Shown one piece after another: positions 62,652 to 64,000 of a stretch of DNA of 64,000 nt. The translations under genes and the position numbers were made by a program. Source of the stretch: Acanthococcus lagerstroemiae. Lineage: Eukaryota > Arthropoda > Insecta > Hemiptera > Eriococcidae. How positions within the stretch are numbered: position 1 is the first letter of the stretch; every line of letters starts with the position of its first letter. The stretch lies in the NCBI GenBank assembly GCA_031841125.1, contig CM063114.1:2356001-2420000 (forward strand), given 5' to 3'. The notes under the pieces are model-generated. The model was not told the origin of the DNA, did not search any database, and was given only the letters and a program-made list of their open reading frames with translations.

Positions 62652-63972
62652 GCTCTCTGTCATGTTTCCCGCCGCACATGCGCCTGCTGTGTGAAACGTA
62701 TATTTTGAATGGGTTATTGAACTTCGATGTTACTATTGTAGGTGATGCGTACTCAGTACACCCGCAATATTTTGTCGTGGATTCACTTGGTTTTTACCTC
62801 AAAAAGGTTATCAAGATTAAGATCTAGGGATTCCGATTTTACTATAATATAAGTATACACCTGGTGTATAATATGTATGTACACATTTATACTCGATCTA
62901 GTCGTTAGATTGTTGGTATGTACCGATGTCATATCGATAATCATCTCTTATCCGAGGTCTCATACTACTCTTTATTCTCCAGTAATGGAAATACCTAATT
63001 TTGTATGAGATTCGCTGAAATCCTTCCTGCTGCGAAGTGTTGGAAGTTGTTTGAAAAATTCATGCCCATTACCCGCTTTCTCGCGTCCTGAAATTTGACC
63101 CTATTTCAGTAGGCGTTTTCCTCGCTTCCGTGTTCTCCAAAAATCGATTTTTCGTTAATTCCTAAGTTATCTAATTTGGTCCCAACGGAAGACTCGAGTT
63201 CAGCGAAACAGGCGACTTTTTTTCCTAATTTATATTCGGAATATTTTACGATTAGGAATAATTAAGGACACGCGGTTATTCTAGTTTCCCATATGCAATA
63301 TTTAATTGAGCTGTCATAATTTTATCGTACGGTCTGGGAGATAAATGAAGTAAAAGTAAATTTTAGAGTTCATAATTCTGAATATTCATTTATTTTTACC
63401 CGTTTAATATGTTGCTCGCTGGCCGTACGATAATTAATTTGATTAGATTGCTAAATACGTTGAAGGAAGGAAGAATTTAATCTATAATTTATTAGCCTTC
63501 CGAAAAGACTTTCAAAAGGTGCGAGGCATTAATTTTTGCATTTTCCCGTTTGTTAGAAATGTCAACATGCGATCTAAAGACTATCGTGATGATTGCCCTC
63601 TTACGTCGCTGTATCTTATTACATTAAATTTATTTGTACAGTATTAAAAGGTGGATATTTTTGAAGTTATCAAAAAAATCAACTTTAAATACCAGTTTGC
63701 AGACACGTCTGATTTTACGACTGTCGTTTACTGTTCGGCATCGCCGCATAGGTAACTTCCAGAAATACTGTTGAAAATCCTTATATATTGAATTTTACGA
63801 TTTTTCCGATTGAAGAATAATTCAAGCGTATGTTAGTTTTATGGAATGTTATTGTGGTGTTCTTCAGTTGGAAGCTATTTCCGGCAATAAAATAATCGTA
63901 GATTAATGTTCGGTGCCTTACAACATGACGACATTAGAAGTTAACAATATTAATTCAGTAGAAACACCCAGA

Positions 63973-64000
63973 GGCGTCACTGGAATTTTTTTTTTTTTTT
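63973..64000. mobile_element. Possible hAT-like terminus at window edge
   Basis: CAGAGGCGTCACTGG followed by poly-T at the last base. The CAGAGGCG start resembles the hAT MITE ends at 5615 and 5813, so an element probably begins here and continues beyond the window. Confidence 0.4.

Noticed and set aside
62427..62827. Three overlapping + strand frames of 66-93 codons
   Set aside because: They are driven by the CT/CA microsatellite (runs of Ser-Leu and Thr-His) and match no family.
1..64000. CRISPR arrays, bacterial operons, riboswitches
   Set aside because: The window is eukaryotic with many spliceosomal introns; no regular repeat-spacer structure exists.

Overview
This is AT-rich nuclear DNA from an animal, most likely an arthropod and probably an insect. 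The evidence is short spliceosomal introns with GT-AG ends, an insect-type thioester-containing protein (TEP) with swap-able bait-region exons, a KCTD protein almost identical in length to Drosophila insomniac (about 212 aa), an OPRT-ODC fused UMP synthase, and a dense load of hAT- and mariner-type MITEs, non-LTR retrotransposons and a tRNA-derived SINE. The species cannot be told from the sequence alone. All gene models below were built by hand from reading frame, splice sites and protein-family motifs; codon phases close across almost every junction.  Layout. (1) 1.5-15.1 kb, + strand: a TEP/CD109-like gene of about 25 exons (roughly 1,430 aa) with an intact thioester motif GCGEQ and two mutually exclusive exons in the variable region; its signal-peptide exon was not found. 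(2) 15.6-19.7 kb: a repeat block of a diverged ~370-bp unit in direct and inverted copies, followed by two broken non-LTR retrotransposon pieces in opposite orientation. (3) 20.3-24.3 kb, - strand: ATG4, the autophagy cysteine protease, nine coding exons, 419 aa, with a C-terminal LIR-like tail. (4) 26.3-29.4 kb, + strand: UMPS, seven coding exons, 471 aa. (5) 29.5-34.5 kb, - strand: a secreted multi-CUB protein, nine coding exons, about 790 aa, convergent with UMPS with polyadenylation signals only 25-30 bases apart. (6) 37.3-39.7 kb, - strand: KCTD5/insomniac-like Cul3 adaptor, five coding exons, the last only 30 bases. (7) 42.6 kb to the window end: the short first coding exon of an unidentified + strand gene, then over 21 kb without another confident exon (one 51-base candidate at 49.8 kb). 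This tract looks like a very long first intron filled with mobile elements.  The mobile-element record is the richest part of the right half: a hAT MITE with an exact 8-bp target duplication (43.4 kb), a near-perfect 190-bp-arm palindrome built from an LTR (53.6-54.1 kb), a pogo/Tigger-like pair of ends (57.8 and 61.5 kb) bracketing a Jockey/CR1-type LINE, and inside that LINE a SINE whose 14-bp target duplication copies the codons of the LINE's own YADD catalytic box. A diverged GAGTCTTGA-type minisatellite recurs at five places, both inside the ATG4 gene and across the long 3' intron.  The genes do not form a pathway. They are independent housekeeping and immune loci: TEP in haemolymph immunity, ATG4 in autophagy, UMPS in pyrimidine synthesis, the KCTD protein in Cul3 ubiquitylation, and a CUB protein of extracellular role.
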